NCBI GenBank assembly: GCA_002391195.1
Contig: DGRZ01000065.1
Span: forward strand, 1 to 8,576
Direction: 5' to 3'
DNA length: 8,576 bases
DNA from: Fibrobacter sp. UBA4375
GTDB taxonomy: Bacteria; Fibrobacterota; Fibrobacteria; Fibrobacterales; Fibrobacteraceae
In this document: positions 6,957 through 8,576 of the stretch, piece by piece
Numbering within the stretch: position 1 is the stretch's first letter
Layout: every line of letters starts with the position of its first letter
The notes under the pieces: model-generated
Seen by the model: the letters and a program-made list of their open reading frames with translations, nothing else
Told to the model about the DNA's origin: nothing
Databases searched by the model: none
Position numbers and translations under genes: made by a program

Positions 6957-6980
6957 AAGCCTCCCTCGGGAGGCTTTTTT
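6957..6980 (+). terminator. Rho-independent terminator of paralogue 2
   Basis: AAGCCTCC (6957-6964), loop CTCG, GGAGGCTT (6969-6976), with a run of six T at 6975-6980. A strong GC stem with a short loop, 41 bases after the stop codon. Confidence 0.9.
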
Positions 6981-6982
6981 GC

Positions 6983-7010
6983 AAAAAAAGATCCCCGCCT
7001 TCGCGGGGAT
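6983..7010 (-). terminator. Rho-independent terminator of the ACT gene
   Basis: Read on the minus strand, ATCCCCGC pairs with GCGGGGAT around the loop GAAG (stem 7010-7003 with 6998-6991), followed by C and seven T (6989-6983). It lies 30 bases beyond the ACT stop. The stem sequence resembles the GC-rich palindromes that recur between genes in many bacterial genomes, so it may be a dispersed repeat used as a terminator. Confidence 0.85.
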
Positions 7011-7040
7011 GACAACGTTGGGCTTTTTCGGTGCAGCTCG

Positions 7041-7466
7041 TTACCCCAGCAGTTCTTCCTTGCTGATGGCCTTGAAGTTCGTGGCCTTCAGGGCTTCGAT
7101 AGCCTTATCCACGTCCTGGAAGCGGAGAATCATGATGTTAGAGCCGTTCAGGGTGGAGGGGTAGGCGTACATGTAGTCGATCTGCTGGCTGCCTACCGCA
7201 GTGGAGAGCAGTTCGGCGAGGCCACCGATGGCGGCGTTCACGGGGCAGGCGACCACGTCGGTGATGGTGGCGCTGAGGCCTGCCTTGGCGAGCACGTCTA
7301 CGGCCTTTTCCGGGTCACTCACGATAAGGCGGATAAGCCCGAACTCGCCGGAGTCGGCAAGCGTGAGCGAAAGGAGGTTCACGCCGGCGTCGGCAAGGGA
7401 CTTGCACACCGCCTGGAGACGGCCAGGGCGGTTTGACACGAATACAGAAACCTGAGGAATCTTCAT
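7041..7466 (-). CDS. Tandem ACT-domain protein
   Basis: 141 residues, ATG at 7466-7464 with AGGAGT (7478-7473) six bases upstream. The first ACT domain spans about residues 1-68, with the ligand-loop motif NRPGRL at 12-17 and a following helix (AVCKSLADAGVNLL). The second spans about 69-141, with AIGGLAELLS and IDYMYAYPS, the usual pattern of the second domain in these short two-ACT proteins (COG4747 type). ACT domains bind amino acids or similar small ligands and usually regulate an enzyme; no catalytic part is present. The protein is cytoplasmic, with no signal peptide. It follows the phenylacetate-CoA ligase gene by 124 bp on the same strand, a pairing seen in many anaerobes, so an aromatic amino acid or aryl acid ligand is plausible but inferred. 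Length is normal for the family. Confidence 0.85.
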   Translation of the reverse strand: MKIPQVSVFVSNRPGRLQAVCKSLADAGVNLLSLTLADSGEFGLIRLIVSDPEKAVDVLAKAGLSATITDVVACPVNAAIGGLAELLSTAVGSQQIDYMYAYPSTLNGSNIMILRFQDVDKAIEALKATNFKAISKEELLG

Positions 7467-7504
7467 TTTTATACTCCTATTTTAAAACTTTTAGTTAGGA
7501 ATAA

Positions 7505-7578
7505 AGAGTGTGATGTGAAATGTGAGATGTTAAATGATTCATTTCTCATTCCACATTACACATTCCACATTCCACATT
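7505..7578 (-). repeat. 7-bp-periodic imperfect inverted repeat between the ligase and ACT genes
   Basis: From 7507 to 7578 the sequence keeps a 7-base rhythm: TGTGAAA, TGTGAGA, TGTTAAA, TGATTCA, TTTCTCA, TTCCACA, TTACACA, TTCCACA, TTCCACA. The left half is purine-rich and the right half is its near complement. A perfect AAATGA-T-TCATTT core (7532-7544) extends with few mismatches to arms of about 33 bases (7505-7537 with 7539-7571). A transcript would fold into a long hairpin in the ligase-ACT spacer. There is no U-tract directly after it, so it is not a standard terminator; it may be a dispersed repeat or an mRNA-stability element. Confidence 0.7.
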
Positions 7579-7590
7579 GCGCCATCGGCG

Positions 7591-8576
7591 CTACATCTTC
7601 TTCCTGTTATCAACTACACGCTTCGCCTTGCCTTCGCTACGCGGCAGCGAATCGGGTTCGCACAGCGTGACGATGACGGAAATGCCGAGAATCTGTTCGA
7701 TGGAGTGCTTGAACTTCTTGTTCAGCTGTTCCATGGCGCTCATGGAATCGCTCACCATGTCGCGGGAGACTTCCACCTTCACTTCGAGCGTGTCCATGTT
7801 GTTCTTGGTGTCGAGCACAATCTGGTAGTGCGGCAGTGCCTTCTCTGCACGGAGGAGGGCCGTCTCGATCTGGCTCGGGAACACGTTCACGCCGCGCATG
7901 ATAATCATGTCGTCGCTACGGCGGCCAATGCGGCGGATGCGGCGGATGGTGCGGCCGCACTTGCACTTGGTCTTCTCGATGGCGGTGATGTCGCGGGTGC
8001 GGTAGCGGATGATGGGCATGGCCTTCTTGCTGAGCGTAGAAAGCACGAGTTCGCCCTCTTCGCCGTCCGGGAGCGGTTCAAGCGTTTCGGGGTCAACGAT
8101 TTCGGGGTAGAAGTGGTCTTCGAAGATGTGGATGCCGTCGCGGCACTCGCATTCGCAGCCTACGCCCGGGCCTACGATTTCGGAAAGGCCGTAGATGTCG
8201 TACGCCTTGATGCCGGTCTTTTCTTCGATGTAGTCGCGCATGCCGTCGCTCCACGGTTCTGCACCGAAGATGCCGCGCTTGACCTTCAGGTCACGGATGT
8301 CGACGCCCATCTTTTCGGCGACGTCGATGATTCGGACAAAGTAACTCGGGGTTCCGCCCACCGCAGTGACCCCGAAATCCTTCATGAGCATCACCTGGCG
8401 TTCGGTATTGCCGCCGCTGATGGGGATGACGGTTGCACCGAGGGCTTCGAAACCGCCGTGGATGCCGAGACCGCCGGTAAACAGGCCGTAGCCGAAGAAG
8501 TTCTGCACGATGTCGGTGCTGCGGAAGCCGCAGGCGAGGAGGCCGCGTTTGACGACCTGGGCCCACACGTCCATGT
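7591..8576 (-). CDS. paaK: Phenylacetate-CoA ligase family protein, 5' end outside the window
   Basis: About 328 residues of an expected ~430 are visible; the frame is open through the right edge, and the Met near 8574 lies inside the family's conserved region, so it is not the start. The family makes aryl-acetyl-CoA from an aryl acetate, ATP and CoA through an acyl-AMP intermediate, in the cytoplasm. Visible motifs: FFGYGLFTGGLGIHGG, the adenylate-binding YDIYGLSEIVGPGV, IRYRTRDIT, GRRSDDMIIMRGVNVFPSQIE leading to the small C-terminal domain (PF14535 type), and a final SLPRSEGKAKRVVD carrying the late lysine region. A CECEC cluster (8143-8157) and CKC (7957-7965) with CGRT could form a metal site, as in many anaerobe members. 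The stop is TAG at 7593-7591. Followed by the ACT gene. Actual substrate (phenylacetate, indoleacetate or another) cannot be told from sequence. Confidence 0.9.
   Translation of the reverse strand, partial: MDVWAQVVKRGLLACGFRSTDIVQNFFGYGLFTGGLGIHGGFEALGATVIPISGGNTERQVMLMKDFGVTAVGGTPSYFVRIIDVAEKMGVDIRDLKVKRGIFGAEPWSDGMRDYIEEKTGIKAYDIYGLSEIVGPGVGCECECRDGIHIFEDHFYPEIVDPETLEPLPDGEEGELVLSTLSKKAMPIIRYRTRDITAIEKTKCKCGRTIRRIRRIGRRSDDMIIMRGVNVFPSQIETALLRAEKALPHYQIVLDTKNNMDTLEVKVEVSRDMVSDSMSAMEQLNKKFKHSIEQILGISVIVTLCEPDSLPRSEGKAKRVVDNRKKM

Noticed and set aside
7547..7578. CRISPR-like or satellite reading of the CATTCCA repeats
   Set aside because: Units are 7 bases with no spacers and there are no cas genes; the stretch is better described as one arm of an imperfect hairpin.
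8572..8574. ATG at the right edge as start of the ligase
   Set aside because: The frame stays open to the edge, and about 100 N-terminal residues of the family would be missing; the Met is internal.

Overview
The window looks like a chromosomal piece of a Fibrobacter species (phylum Fibrobacterota, anaerobic gut fibre degraders). The main evidence is two adjacent large lipoproteins that end in the FISUMP domain (Fibrobacter succinogenes major paralogous domain). Fairly GC-rich genes with AT-rich spacers, and an upstream TAnnTTTG element like that of Bacteroidota promoters, fit the same group. The species cannot be fixed from the sequence alone.

Layout, left to right: (1) 1-293, the C-terminal end of a secreted choice-of-anchor I type beta-propeller protein on the + strand. 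(2) 294-371, a short spacer with a weak terminator-like hairpin and a probable promoter. (3) 372-3731, a 1119-residue lipoprotein with signal peptide and lipobox, a Cys/Trp unit, a collagen-like Gly-X-Y stretch, a conserved central domain, five full and one partial Cys/Trp modules, and a C-terminal FISUMP domain. (4) 3732-3825, a strong terminator that runs straight into a copy of the same upstream region. (5) 3826-6915, a 1029-residue paralogue of the same design with one module fewer. (6) 6916-7040, two back-to-back terminators, one per strand. (7) 7041-7466, minus strand, a small tandem-ACT-domain protein. (8) 7467-7590, a spacer with a 7-bp-periodic imperfect inverted repeat. (9) 7591-8576, minus strand, the C-terminal three quarters of a phenylacetate-CoA ligase family enzyme that runs off the right edge.

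The two lipoproteins are a tandem duplication that includes about 55 bp of upstream DNA. Their N-terminal halves are nearly the same protein. The repeat modules and FISUMP domains have diverged strongly and sit in much AT-richer DNA, yet the last 18 coding bases before the final two codons are identical. This suggests a constant platform anchored to a membrane with a fast-changing distal tip, plausibly a surface adhesin or binding protein; the function is inferred. The ligase and ACT gene form a pair often found together in anaerobes and probably handle aryl acids. No CRISPR array, RNA gene, insertion sequence or recognisable defence system is visible.
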